DNA of 54,539 bases. It comes from Bacillota bacterium. GTDB taxonomy: Bacteria; Bacillota; UBA4882; UBA8346. The position numbers and the translations under genes were made by a program. Positions within the stretch are counted from its first letter, which is position 1; the number at the start of each line of letters is the position of its first letter. Below the pieces are notes generated by a model. That model was not told where the DNA came from. It worked only from the letters and a program-made list of their open reading frames with translations, and did no database searches. Positions 16,008 to 24,736 of the stretch are shown in pieces. The DNA lies in the NCBI GenBank assembly GCA_023429995.1, contig JAEZCE010000028.1, positions 1-54,539 on the forward strand. Reading direction: 5' to 3'.

Positions 16008-16130
16008 TTTACCCTTTCCCTCGTAAAGGGAATTCGCTAAAATCTCAGGCCTATTCTATAGAATCTCTTCGAAGCCTTATCGGTAAAAGCTACGAAAGGT
16101 AAGCTGGTTCCCTTTAAGGGCTAGGGTAAA
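16008..16130. repeat. Inverted-repeat element, ~23-25 bp arms
   Basis: The arm at 16008-16032 (TTTACCCTTTCCCTCGTAAA then GGGAA) is matched by 16108-16130, whose complement is TTTACCCTAGCCCTTAAAG then GGAA. About 75 bp lies between. No frame inside. It looks like a small non-autonomous dispersed repeat. Confidence 0.55.
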
Positions 16131-16138
16131 TAGTCCAA

Positions 16139-16680
16139 TTTTCATCCTTTCACGTGCCCTGGTAGGCCGGGATGGATGCTACTTAGAAAATAATATTTAG
16201 TTTGCCGACAAATCTGGTATAGACCTAACTCTCGCTCTTCCCGTTGCGGGAAGAGTAACCGATGCCTCTGTAGTCAAAGATCTTTTAGGGATCAGCGACT
16301 AGGGTTACTCTTCCACATGAGACCGCAACAATAAACCACATCCGAGGGGAAAAGCAAGAGTTAGGTATAATAGGCATCCTGCTTTTTCATCCTTTCGTAT
16401 GCCCCGGTAAGCCGGGATGGATGCTACTCAGAAAATAATATTTAGTATGCCGACAAATCTGGTATAGACCTAACTCTCGCTCTTCCTGTTGCGGGAAGAG
16501 TAACCGATGCCTCTGTAGTCAAAGATCTTTTAGGGATCAGCGAACTAGGGTTACTCTTCCACATGAGACCGCAACAATAAACCACATCCGAGGGGAAGAG
16601 CAAGAGTTAGGTATAATAGGCATCCTGCTTTTTCATCCTTTCACGCCCCCCGGCAAGCTCGGCAAATAGTTATTTGCCGC
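16139..16680. repeat. Tandem ~245-bp structured repeat, two full copies and a partial third
   Basis: Copies start at TTTTCATCC 16139, 16384 and 16630. The first two are nearly identical. Each has nested dyads: CCTAACTCTCGCTCTTCC (16224 on) pairs with GGGGAAAAGCAAGAGTTAGG, CTCTTCCCGTTGCGGGAAGAG is a hairpin, and GGAAGAGTAACC pairs with GGTTACTCTTCC. The third copy keeps only the head, then has a CGGCAAATA/TATTTGCCG hairpin (16660-16679). No coding frame. With the preceding inverted repeat it fills the whole gap 15911-16691. Confidence 0.8.
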
Positions 16681-16691
16681 AAGGTGGATGA

Positions 16692-17450
16692 CTAACTAGG
16701 CATTACATGATCTAAAAAGGCTTTTGCATGGGTATATCGCCCGAAATCCTGCTGGCCTTCTTCATACTCCACCACCGCCCAGCCATTTGCCAATACCGGT
16801 TGTAGCTCCTTCAGCAATTTCGGATAATCGAAGATCCCCGTGCCCAGATCGGCAAATTCTTTTCCCGTTCCCTGGGGATCCCGCAAATGGACATAAGTAA
16901 TTCTGGAACGATAGGTTTTTACAATTTCGAAGGGATCATACCCTCCCACATAGACCCAGCCGAGATCGAACCCAAAATATAAACTGGGCGCATACTCGAC
17001 CAGCGCCTTAAAAATAGCCCCATTATTGGCAAATTCCCAGTCATGATTGTGGTAATGAATGCGTACTCCCAAGTCCCGGCACTTTTGGACTACTTTCTCA
17101 ATATTCCGGGCGATGGTGGGCAAATCCGACTCTCCTTCGAAGGAATTCCCGGACATCACAATATTCCGGTTGGGCATATCTTTAAGAAATGAAGCCACCT
17201 TCAAAACTTTGGCCGCCATTTCTTCCTCATTATCCTGCCATTCTTTTAATACGCCGCCCACATGCATCCCCGATAACTCCAAGTGGTACTGGGTCAATAA
17301 ATCCGTCAGTTGCGATTTGTCCTCCGTTCCAAAAAACCTGGAGCCGATCTCTACGCCTTGAAAACCGGTTGCCGCCAGACCTTTGAGAATGGTTTCGGTC
17401 TCATTTTTAATACGTTCCCGGAATAATACGGCATGACATCCTAATTTCAT
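16692..17450 (-). CDS. Sugar phosphate isomerase/epimerase-type TIM-barrel protein (1)
   Basis: A 252-aa xylose-isomerase-like TIM barrel (AP endonuclease family 2 fold): GFQGVEIGSRFFG, GVRIHYHNHDWEF (metal-site His), LYFGFDLGWVYVGG, YVHLRDP (Asp-Pro after a metal ligand) and WAVVEYEEGQ with the late Glu. ATG 17450 follows AAGGAGGATGTCAA; the extension to 17510 is rejected. This family includes epimerases and also the LgdB/CgdB-type enzymes that cleave or hydrate 3-keto sugars. Last gene of the ABC-linked operon. Confidence 0.85.
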   Translation of the reverse strand: MKLGCHAVLFRERIKNETETILKGLAATGFQGVEIGSRFFGTEDKSQLTDLLTQYHLELSGMHVGGVLKEWQDNEEEMAAKVLKVASFLKDMPNRNIVMSGNSFEGESDLPTIARNIEKVVQKCRDLGVRIHYHNHDWEFANNGAIFKALVEYAPSLYFGFDLGWVYVGGYDPFEIVKTYRSRITYVHLRDPQGTGKEFADLGTGIFDYPKLLKELQPVLANGWAVVEYEEGQQDFGRYTHAKAFLDHVMPS

Positions 17451-17493
17451 TTGACATCCTCCTTGTAAGGTCATTTCCGCCATCAAAACCTTT

Positions 17494-18369
17494 TTATAAA
17501 AAGCTTTCAATATGTTTCCTGGCTTTCACCAGACCCTGCTGAACTTTAGCCAGACTCCCCTCCCATACCGGATCTTCATGCTCAATACTGATGGTACCGC
17601 TGTAACCGATTTCGTCCAGATTGGCCAGGATGCGGTTCCAATCGATACTGCCCAGTCCCGGTAAGCGGTGCCGCCACCACTGGTGAGGATAAAATTGTCT
17701 TTCCACCGTAATGTTATGTAAGATGCCGATCTTGCTCAGGTTCTCATAAAGAATTTCGGTATCCTTGCCATGAACATGGAAAATTTTCGGCCCGAATTTG
17801 ACGATATTTTCGTAAGGGCTCATAAACTGCCAAATCATATGGGAGGGATCAAAAGCCAATCCCAAAAATTCCGAGGGAACTTTGTCAAATAAAAGTTGCC
17901 ACATATAAGGCGATATCGCAATGTTCCCCATCATCGGACAATTTTCGATGCAGATCCGGACTTGATTTCTTTCAGCCAGATCAACGATATCCTTTAAAAA
18001 ATCGACCACCGCACCCATACTTTTTTCCGGATCATAACGCATTCCCTCGAAGGACTCGTTGGTAACCCCGGTGGAACAGACGATTTTCCCGATACCGACC
18101 TTGTGGGCAAAGGCAATCCGGTCTTTTAATTGTTTTTGGTGTTCCGCGGCTTCCCCGGGGTCCTGGCTCAAGAAGTTCCGGCAATAGATCAAGGCGGAAA
18201 TGGTAATTTGGCCTTTCTCCAAAACTTGATGGAAGGTTTCTTCCTCCAGGGGAATCGCCGGCCCAACCTCCAGATCCCTGAATCCATTGGCAAATGCCCA
18301 ATCGGCTATCTCCGGCAATCCTTTCATACCCGCCCAGGTCAAACTGTTAGTCAATAAACCGATTTTCAT
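17494..18369 (-). CDS. Sugar phosphate isomerase/epimerase-type TIM-barrel protein (2)
   Basis: The 291-aa protein has the same fold: GFRDLEVGPAIPLEE, VRICIENCPMMGN (metal Glu), LGLAFDPSHMIWQ, KIFHVHGKDTEI and GYSGTISIEHEDPVWEG. It is only distantly similar to its neighbour (1), so the pair may catalyse successive steps. The ATG overlaps the TGA of the upstream oxidoreductase by 4 nt (ATGA), showing translational coupling. Confidence 0.85.
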   Translation of the reverse strand: MKIGLLTNSLTWAGMKGLPEIADWAFANGFRDLEVGPAIPLEEETFHQVLEKGQITISALIYCRNFLSQDPGEAAEHQKQLKDRIAFAHKVGIGKIVCSTGVTNESFEGMRYDPEKSMGAVVDFLKDIVDLAERNQVRICIENCPMMGNIAISPYMWQLLFDKVPSEFLGLAFDPSHMIWQFMSPYENIVKFGPKIFHVHGKDTEILYENLSKIGILHNITVERQFYPHQWWRHRLPGLGSIDWNRILANLDEIGYSGTISIEHEDPVWEGSLAKVQQGLVKARKHIESFL

Positions 18370-19460
18370 CCCTTGTTCCCCTCCAGTTTCAAAGCTTTCC
18401 CTTGATCCGCCGACCTTTTCAAGGTATCTAAAATAGATTGGATATAAAGTCCCCGTTCTAAGTTACGGACTGCCTGTTTGCCGTGGATAATGGCATCGAT
18501 AAATTCATTGACCAGTCCCTTGTGGCCTTCTTCTCCCTTGAACTCCTCGGGAACCTGGATTACTTCCCGCTTGGTGCCTGCATAACCGCTGTTCTGATCT
18601 TTGAAACAAACTTCAACTTCATTGGGATTACCGTGGAAGAGCATCATTCCACCCGCTCCGATAACCTCCATCATCTGGCGCGGCATTCCGATACGGCAGG
18701 ATACAAACGACAACAGGGTGCCGTTTTCCATTTTACCGTTAAATACGGCGCAATCATCATTGGTAACCGCACCTTTGCGATTCTCATCGTCAAGCAGCGT
18801 TCTTTCGGAAATCATGGTGCTGACCATCGCCTGGACTTCACAGATCTTCCCTTGGGTGCCGCTCAGTAAATAATCGGCTAAGTCCAGCATGTGGCAACCG
18901 AAATCCGCCAAAGCGCCTGTGCCCGATAATTTTTCCTGCATCCGCCATTCCAGTTTGACCCCGCTGGGATTGGCAATCCGGCTACCGCCCAATTCCTGGC
19001 GGCAATAAAATACCGGCCCCATTTTCCCGGAGTCCATGATTTCCTTCATATAGCGAATAGCCGGGATCTCCCGGTAATTGAATCCGATCGCGGTCACAAT
19101 CCCCGGGTGTGCTTTGGCGCAGGTAACGGCCCGTTGACCTTCCTCACACGACAAAGCATAGGGTTTTTCACAGATTACGTGCTTTCCAGCTTCGATGGCC
19201 TGTATGACCAGATCAATGTGAGTATGGTTCGGCGTGCAAATGCTGACCGCATCCACTTTCGCAAACAACTCCTCCAGAGATCCGCAAATGGTAACCCCGG
19301 TGATCTTTTTTTCTTCCGCCCAGGCGGCTGCCCGTCCGGGAATCATATCATACATTGCCGCCAATTCCGCCTGCTCGTTGGCGTGATATGCCTCTACATG
19401 CTGTTTGGCTATGCCAATGGTATAACCGGTTCCGATAATCCCGACTTTTACTTTTTCCAT
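18366..19460 (-). CDS. Gfo/Idh/MocA-family NAD(P)-dependent oxidoreductase (2)
   Basis: The 364-aa protein has Rossmann motif KVGIIGTGYTIGIAKQHVEA at the N-terminus, HVICEKPYALS with the catalytic Lys, and a GALADFGCHMLDLADYLLSG active-site segment (Asp/His). The C-terminal domain has the usual beta sheet. Candidate activities are oxidation of an imported glycoside at C3 or the closing reduction to a free sugar. Coupled by ATGA overlap to the following TIM-barrel gene. Confidence 0.88.
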   Translation of the reverse strand: MEKVKVGIIGTGYTIGIAKQHVEAYHANEQAELAAMYDMIPGRAAAWAEEKKITGVTICGSLEELFAKVDAVSICTPNHTHIDLVIQAIEAGKHVICEKPYALSCEEGQRAVTCAKAHPGIVTAIGFNYREIPAIRYMKEIMDSGKMGPVFYCRQELGGSRIANPSGVKLEWRMQEKLSGTGALADFGCHMLDLADYLLSGTQGKICEVQAMVSTMISERTLLDDENRKGAVTNDDCAVFNGKMENGTLLSFVSCRIGMPRQMMEVIGAGGMMLFHGNPNEVEVCFKDQNSGYAGTKREVIQVPEEFKGEEGHKGLVNEFIDAIIHGKQAVRNLERGLYIQSILDTLKRSADQGKALKLEGNKG

Positions 19461-19544
19461 CCGATATCAGCCCCTCTATGTAAACTAATTCAATCTGATT
19501 GGGATCTCCCCATAAATACCTTGGATACCCTTTGCAAAAATTTT

Positions 19545-20414
19545 TTACGCTTTGACCGCTCCGGCAATACCCTCTACAAAATACCGCTGCAGGCATAGGA
19601 AAACAATAATGATCGGAATCAGGGCAATGGAACCTCCGGCGGCGATACCGGTCCAGTCCACGACGTATTCCCCTTTGAGGACATACAAACCGACAGCCAA
19701 CGTCCGAAGACCGACATTGCTCAAGCTCAGCACCAGCGGCAGGAAAAATGAATTCCAAGTCCAGATGAACTGCATGATAATTACACTGCTGATAATCGGT
19801 TTGGAAAGCGGCAGCATGATTTGGGCAAAGTTTCTGATAAACCCGCAGCCGTCAATTAAAGCCGCTTCTTCCAGTTCATTGGGAATCTGTTTGAAAAAGG
19901 CCGCAAAAAGCATGATGAAAATCACATTGCCGCTGCCTGCTTCGGCCAGGATGATGCCCAGTCTGGTATTGAGCAGCCCCACCGTTTTGATTAATTCAAA
20001 AATAGGAATAATCGTAAATCCCAGGGGTATAAACATACTGGCAACCAGGAGCCCCATGACCAGTTTTTTCCCTTTAAAAGAATACCGGCCGACCACAAAT
20101 CCGGCCATAGCCGTTACAATCAGCACAATCACCACCACGCTTACGGTAATAATCACCGTATTCAAAAAATACTGATAGAATTTAGCCTGTTCCCAGGCCC
20201 GGATTAAATTGGAAAAATTCAACGGCCATGACGGAAGCAAACTGAGCCCTTTGGTAAAAAATTCGCTCTGGGTTTTAAACGAAGCCGCCAGCATCCACAG
20301 GAACGGGTAGACCCACATAAATCCGAAAAGTAACAAAAAAAAGTGCATCAAAGTTATTCCATAATTACGATTCTTTTTTTTCTTTTTTTCAATTGCAATG
20401 ACATTGTAATCCAT
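19545..20414 (-). CDS. Sugar ABC transporter permease, MalG type
   Basis: A 289-aa inner-membrane permease with six hydrophobic segments and the EAA loop NELEEAALIDGCGFIRNFAQ (about 190-209). It pairs with the MalF-type permease 27 nt upstream. The ATG 20414 is preferred over a GTG at 20435 because GAGGGGAAG sits between them. No ATPase gene lies in the operon; CUT1 systems commonly share an MsmK-type ATPase encoded elsewhere. Confidence 0.9.
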   Translation of the reverse strand: MDYNVIAIEKKKKKNRNYGITLMHFFLLLFGFMWVYPFLWMLAASFKTQSEFFTKGLSLLPSWPLNFSNLIRAWEQAKFYQYFLNTVIITVSVVVIVLIVTAMAGFVVGRYSFKGKKLVMGLLVASMFIPLGFTIIPIFELIKTVGLLNTRLGIILAEAGSGNVIFIMLFAAFFKQIPNELEEAALIDGCGFIRNFAQIMLPLSKPIISSVIIMQFIWTWNSFFLPLVLSLSNVGLRTLAVGLYVLKGEYVVDWTGIAAGGSIALIPIIIVFLCLQRYFVEGIAGAVKA

Positions 20415-20441
20415 AAAACTCTTCCCCTCCGGCACCGTAAT

Positions 20442-21368
20442 TTATAAATCCTGCTGCTCCCGTTTGATGATTTTCATGAGCACTGATTGGATTATGGCGA
20501 TTAAAACAATGGATATGCCAAAAAAGATACCGGCGGCGGCCGCATATCCCAGCCTGGGTAATCCCATTTCACTTGAGAAAGCGTACCGGTAAATGTAGGT
20601 TGCTATCACATCGGTGGAAAAGAAAGGGCCCCCTTCGGTCATGGTCTTAATCAAGTCAAATACCTTTAATGAGCCGGCAATATTTAATAAAGCGATTACT
20701 GCGCCAATCGGCAGGACCAGGGGCAAGGTTACATAGCGGAAGGTATTCAAACTGTCGGCCCCATCCACCTTGGCCGCTTCATAAAGTTCCTGGGGAACGC
20801 CCTGAAGTCCGGCCAACCAATAGATCATATTGGTGCCGATGTTTTTCCAACTAAAGATCAAGATCACCGTTCCCATGGCCGTCTTGTAATCGCCCAGCCA
20901 ATTGACAGGCTCTTTCATAATTTTCAAAGACATCAGCAGCGTATTGACAGGGCCGTTGGGTCCCCAAATAAAAATCATAATGATTCCGACAATCGAAGCG
21001 ACCGTGATCACCGGCAGAAAAAACAAGGTCCGGTAAAAATTTTTACCTTTTAATCTGGCATTATTGAGCATCACCGCGATAATCAACGCCACCACCAATT
21101 GCACCGGGACGACGCCGATGGTGAATTTAAAGCTGTTGTAAAAAGCGTTCCAAAAATACTTATCCATGGCCACTTCTTTAAAATTCTGTAGTCCCACAAA
21201 AGTAATGTTGGTACTAAGGCCGGACCAGTCCAGCATGGCATAATACCAACTGGCAATGATCGGCCAACCTTGAAACATAATATACAGCGCCAAGGCCGGA
21301 GTCAAAAAGAACCAGCACCATAAATTGATCCGCCGGCTCCGTCTTTTATATAAAAGCGAATTTGCCAT
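20442..21368 (-). CDS. Sugar ABC transporter permease, MalF type
   Basis: A 308-aa permease with six hydrophobic helices and the EAA loop ELYEAAKVDGADSLNTFRYV followed by TLPLV. ATG 21368 follows GAGGAGAATAAG; the frame's upstream extension to 21416 is rejected. It is separated from the solute-binding-protein gene by a strong stem-loop. Confidence 0.9.
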   Translation of the reverse strand: MANSLLYKRRSRRINLWCWFFLTPALALYIMFQGWPIIASWYYAMLDWSGLSTNITFVGLQNFKEVAMDKYFWNAFYNSFKFTIGVVPVQLVVALIIAVMLNNARLKGKNFYRTLFFLPVITVASIVGIIMIFIWGPNGPVNTLLMSLKIMKEPVNWLGDYKTAMGTVILIFSWKNIGTNMIYWLAGLQGVPQELYEAAKVDGADSLNTFRYVTLPLVLPIGAVIALLNIAGSLKVFDLIKTMTEGGPFFSTDVIATYIYRYAFSSEMGLPRLGYAAAAGIFFGISIVLIAIIQSVLMKIIKREQQDL

Positions 21369-21406
21369 CTTATTCTCCTCATCGATCCAGGTGTTATAAT
21401 CAGCGG

Positions 21407-21442
21407 GCTGTTGCAAAAATTTTTTAATTGTTTTGCAACAGC
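21407..21442 (-). promoter_or_regulatory. Intercistronic stem-loop between binding-protein and permease genes
   Basis: A perfect 12-bp inverted repeat, GCTGTTGCAAAA (21407-21418) with TTTTGCAACAGC (21431-21442), and a 12-nt loop. No clean U-run follows, so it probably lets some transcription through and protects the upstream mRNA. That would give more binding protein than permease, as in many ABC operons. Confidence 0.6.
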
Positions 21443-21460
21443 TCCGCGATATCCGTTCCT

Positions 21461-22912
21461 TTACTTTACGGCTTTATAGTCTTTGGCGACATAATCTTTC
21501 ATTGGATCCCAATTGGAAAACTTAAAATCAGTCAGTTTTACTTTGGCCCCTTTGGCTTGGGCGGCCTCTACAGCCCTAACCAACTCGGCCTGGGACTTTT
21601 GAGACAAATTCTTTAATTCTGCGGCTGGGTCACTGATAGCTCCAACCATCGTCCCCTGAAGTAGTTCTGCCACACTGGGATGAACATCTTTAATCTCCTC
21701 ATAAACCTTGGCGATCTCCGGATTGCGCACCATCGGATCCGGCGCAAATCGTCCGTAAGATGCCATTACTTTGTAGTAGGCCATCAATTGGGCATTTTTA
21801 AGATATTTGTCGTTGACTCCTTTGACCGCCGAGAAAAAGACCCCGTTTTCAACAACTTTGGATTGATAACCACCATGGATACTATATTGAGCCTTCAAGA
21901 GCTCCATGGCTTCCTTGGGATGTTTGGATTTAGCCGACAAACCGACCCAGGCCTTCGGAGTAAACAGGGCGATCGAACCTTTTCTGCCCTCATCGGGAAC
22001 TGGAGGTGGAGCTACCCCAAATTCCAGGTCGGGATTGGCTTTGCTCCAAGTACTGATGCACCACGAACCTTGTACTATGAAACCGGCTTGCCCTTGGCCA
22101 AAAAGAGCCCGTGCTTCCGGCGCCGAAATATTCATGGTATAAGGATGAATACTTTTATCATCAACCAACCCTTTAAATAGTTGAAATATATCGATAACCG
22201 CTTTAGAATCATTGGTCGCCTTGCCCGTTGCCAAACTAGCCGGAGAATGTTGATTTAAGCCGCTGCCCCCCAGAGAAGACCAGTCCTGAATCATCTCTTT
22301 CCAGCGATTGATCTGTTTCCCGCCTTCAATAAATCCGTAATACTTACCTTTTCCCGCAGCCGTAATTTTTTTGGCATCTTCCCGGAATTCCGAGTAGGTT
22401 TTCGGTGGTTTTTCCGGGTCAAGCCCGGCCTCTTTAAAGAGCTTTTTATTATAGTATAGCGCCGTACCGGGAAGATCCATCCATTCCGGGAACCCATAAA
22501 TTTTACCTTTAATCATGGTTGTTCCTTCGATAAAAGTCCCATCAATAAAGCTATTGATAACTTGCTTATCCAGGTAGCGGTTCATCGGTTGGAACCATCC
22601 ATCCGCCACCACTGAAGCCAGATTCATCCCCACCGGCAACGGAAATAAATCCGGCACGTCATTGGATTTCACTGCAGTCAATATCGTATTTTTTAATTGG
22701 TCAATCGTAAGTTGGGTATACTCAATCTTGATATTGGGGTGGCTTTTCATATAATTACGATAAAATTCCTCCCGGGTCGCTTTGGTACTATCGCTCCAAT
22801 CCATCACCCGGATGGTAATAATGTTTTCCTTTCCGTAACATACGGCAATTTGGATGAAAACCATCATCACCAATGTCAAACTTAAAAACAGCCTCCAACT
22901 CAACCTTTTCAT
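21461..22912 (-). CDS. Extracellular sugar-binding protein of CUT1 ABC transporter
   Basis: The 483-aa protein has a signal peptide (first ~27 residues) and family-1 solute-binding landmarks: RVMDWSDSTKATREEFYRNY, YGFPEWMDLPGTALYYNKKL (in part), PKTYSEFREDAKKIT and FIVQGSWCISTW. The cysteine near the cleavage site (QIAVCYG) does not fit a good lipobox. The length (about 480) and Trp-rich pocket suggest an oligosaccharide or glycoside ligand. First gene of the operon; transcribed away from TCS1. Confidence 0.9.
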   Translation of the reverse strand: MKRLSWRLFLSLTLVMMVFIQIAVCYGKENIITIRVMDWSDSTKATREEFYRNYMKSHPNIKIEYTQLTIDQLKNTILTAVKSNDVPDLFPLPVGMNLASVVADGWFQPMNRYLDKQVINSFIDGTFIEGTTMIKGKIYGFPEWMDLPGTALYYNKKLFKEAGLDPEKPPKTYSEFREDAKKITAAGKGKYYGFIEGGKQINRWKEMIQDWSSLGGSGLNQHSPASLATGKATNDSKAVIDIFQLFKGLVDDKSIHPYTMNISAPEARALFGQGQAGFIVQGSWCISTWSKANPDLEFGVAPPPVPDEGRKGSIALFTPKAWVGLSAKSKHPKEAMELLKAQYSIHGGYQSKVVENGVFFSAVKGVNDKYLKNAQLMAYYKVMASYGRFAPDPMVRNPEIAKVYEEIKDVHPSVAELLQGTMVGAISDPAAELKNLSQKSQAELVRAVEAAQAKGAKVKLTDFKFSNWDPMKDYVAKDYKAVK

Positions 22913-22931
22913 CTGAACTCCCCCTTTTTAA

Positions 22932-22960
22932 TTTAAAATCTTAAATCCATCTGCTATAAT
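22932..22960 (+). promoter_or_regulatory. Candidate promoter of the TCS1 genes
   Basis: TTTAAA (22932-22937), 17 nt, TATAAT (22955-22960). It would give a 175-nt leader before the kinase gene. The same 229-bp gap must also hold the minus-strand promoter of the importer operon, which I could not place. A TTCATC-N9-GATGAA dyad lies near 23000-23020. Confidence 0.4.
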
Positions 22961-23141
22961 GGAACTGTAAAACTTTAATTTCATTATGATTACAATTGAT
23001 TCATCTGTAAAGTTGATGAATTTTCAACCTTGCCAAAACCAAGCGCATTGATTTATGATACTGGTTTGAATTTAACGCGGGACTTTTTCCGCACACTGGC
23101 GGACCAGTCATTTTAGCCTTCACTGCGAGGATTAACAAACA

Positions 23142-24653
23142 TTGCAATATTTATCGTTACTCTTTATCGTTTTTACCATTATAGTGGTTTATAAGAATCC
23201 CAAAAACCAGACTTCCTGGTTCATCGGTCTGGTGATTCTGGGTTGGTTTCTTTCTCCCTATGGTTTTATCTTATATCTGGACCGGGACAACATTTATTCC
23301 TTGTTTATTAACCGCTATTTCAATCTTCCCTACAGTTGGTGGAATCAGATTGATTTAATGAATCTGGAACGAATCAATTTAATCCGGCTGATGAATTTCG
23401 GCATCCTGCTGTTTGTATACGCTTTTGCCAGTTTTTCCATTGCCTTTACTCGAAACGACGATCGGAAAAACATCCGGCTCTATCTGTTATTAATTATCGC
23501 CCCTTTGTTTGAGTTGTTCATATATGATCCGCTAGCCTATAAAAAAATTTATTTGATCCTCACGACCGGAAACCCGTCTATCCTTACAGCGACTCAATTT
23601 AATACCCTCAGCAAATTCATTTATGATCTGACCCGGTTTGCCAATATCCTCTATTTGCTCGGGGCGCTCACTTTATTGATCATTTATTTAAAAAAACAAA
23701 CCCAGATCCCCTTTATCAGAAATTTTACCGCCTTTGTCCTCGTAGGATTCATACCCATCATCGTCTTGTTTTTGTTGACTTTTTGGTGGGCCCCGAATGA
23801 ATTGATGACTGTCTCGGCTATTGCCAACTATGTAAGCTTCAATGTAGTGGATTTATCCCAAAAATACTGGCTGTTTTTTATATTCCGTTATTTTTTAATC
23901 ATCGCTGTCCCGCTGATCCTTTATGCTTCTTGGAAATATAGCTCCTCCGAGGTCAATTACCGCAAGCAGGAAAACTTGATTACCAAGAGTATTAATGTCG
24001 CCCATCTTGGAGCAAGGGTTTTCAGCCATGCCTTAAAAAACCAAATCATTTCCATCCAGGGAGAAGCCGAATACTTGCAAAGTAAACTGCAAGGGCAAGG
24101 AGATTTGCTGGAGAGCATCCGAACGATTCAGGGCGCCTGTGATGAGACCCTGCAACGTTTAAACGAATTATATGACCGTTTTCGGATCATTGATCTGGAG
24201 TTGCGTCCGGCCGAATTAGTCATTCCTGTCAATGAAGCGCTGCAGGGTTTGGCCAGAACCATTCCAACCAATATCCAATTGCAGTATGAGTATCCTCCGG
24301 AAAATCCTGCAGTATATCTGGATAGCAAACATCTTAAAGAAGCCATCGTGGTGATTTTGAACAATGCTCTGGAAGCCATTGGCGGAAAGGAAGGGCATAT
24401 TACCGTAGTCATAAGAAACATCGACAATTGGAGTATCATTGAAATTTCAGACACCGGGGCCGGAATATCCAAAGAACAGCAAAAACATATTTTTGAACCG
24501 TTTTACACCACCAAATCTTCGTCTAAAAATTGGGGAATCGGTTTATCCTATGTCCATAAGATTGTAACGGCTCACAACGGCAAGATTTTCGTAGACAGTC
24601 AGCCGGGACAGGGCAGTACTTTTAAACTTATTTTTCCATCGATCCGTTCTTAA
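23142..24653 (+). CDS. TCS1 sensor histidine kinase with multi-pass membrane sensor
   Basis: The 503-aa protein has about seven N-terminal membrane segments (to ~270), a dimerisation/phosphoacceptor helix with FSHALKNQ (His296), N-box LNNALEAIG, G1 box DTGAGI and G2 box WGIGLSYVHKIV. It is a clear paralogue of the kinases at 37899 and 45540 along its whole length, including the sensor (GWFLSPYGFILYL matches their GW..S..G.I.F). TTG start after GCGAGG. Followed by its response regulator; placed divergently from the sugar importer, which it probably controls (inference). Confidence 0.85.
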   Translation: MQYLSLLFIVFTIIVVYKNPKNQTSWFIGLVILGWFLSPYGFILYLDRDNIYSLFINRYFNLPYSWWNQIDLMNLERINLIRLMNFGILLFVYAFASFSIAFTRNDDRKNIRLYLLLIIAPLFELFIYDPLAYKKIYLILTTGNPSILTATQFNTLSKFIYDLTRFANILYLLGALTLLIIYLKKQTQIPFIRNFTAFVLVGFIPIIVLFLLTFWWAPNELMTVSAIANYVSFNVVDLSQKYWLFFIFRYFLIIAVPLILYASWKYSSSEVNYRKQENLITKSINVAHLGARVFSHALKNQIISIQGEAEYLQSKLQGQGDLLESIRTIQGACDETLQRLNELYDRFRIIDLELRPAELVIPVNEALQGLARTIPTNIQLQYEYPPENPAVYLDSKHLKEAIVVILNNALEAIGGKEGHITVVIRNIDNWSIIEISDTGAGISKEQQKHIFEPFYTTKSSSKNWGIGLSYVHKIVTAHNGKIFVDSQPGQGSTFKLIFPSIRS

Positions 24654-24736
24654 CCAACCGAGAGGATGATAAAATTTCACCCTCAAGGTGTACATTGGCC
24701 GATTTCATAAAACAAAAAACATTGGAGTTGTTTACC

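Noticed and set aside
16139..16680. CRISPR array
   Set aside because: Only two full units of ~245 bp with internal dyads, no short repeats with variable spacers and no cas genes.
16139..16680. Integron cassette array
   Set aside because: attC-like ends are present, but there are no cassette genes and no tyrosine integrase in the window; kept only as a possibility.
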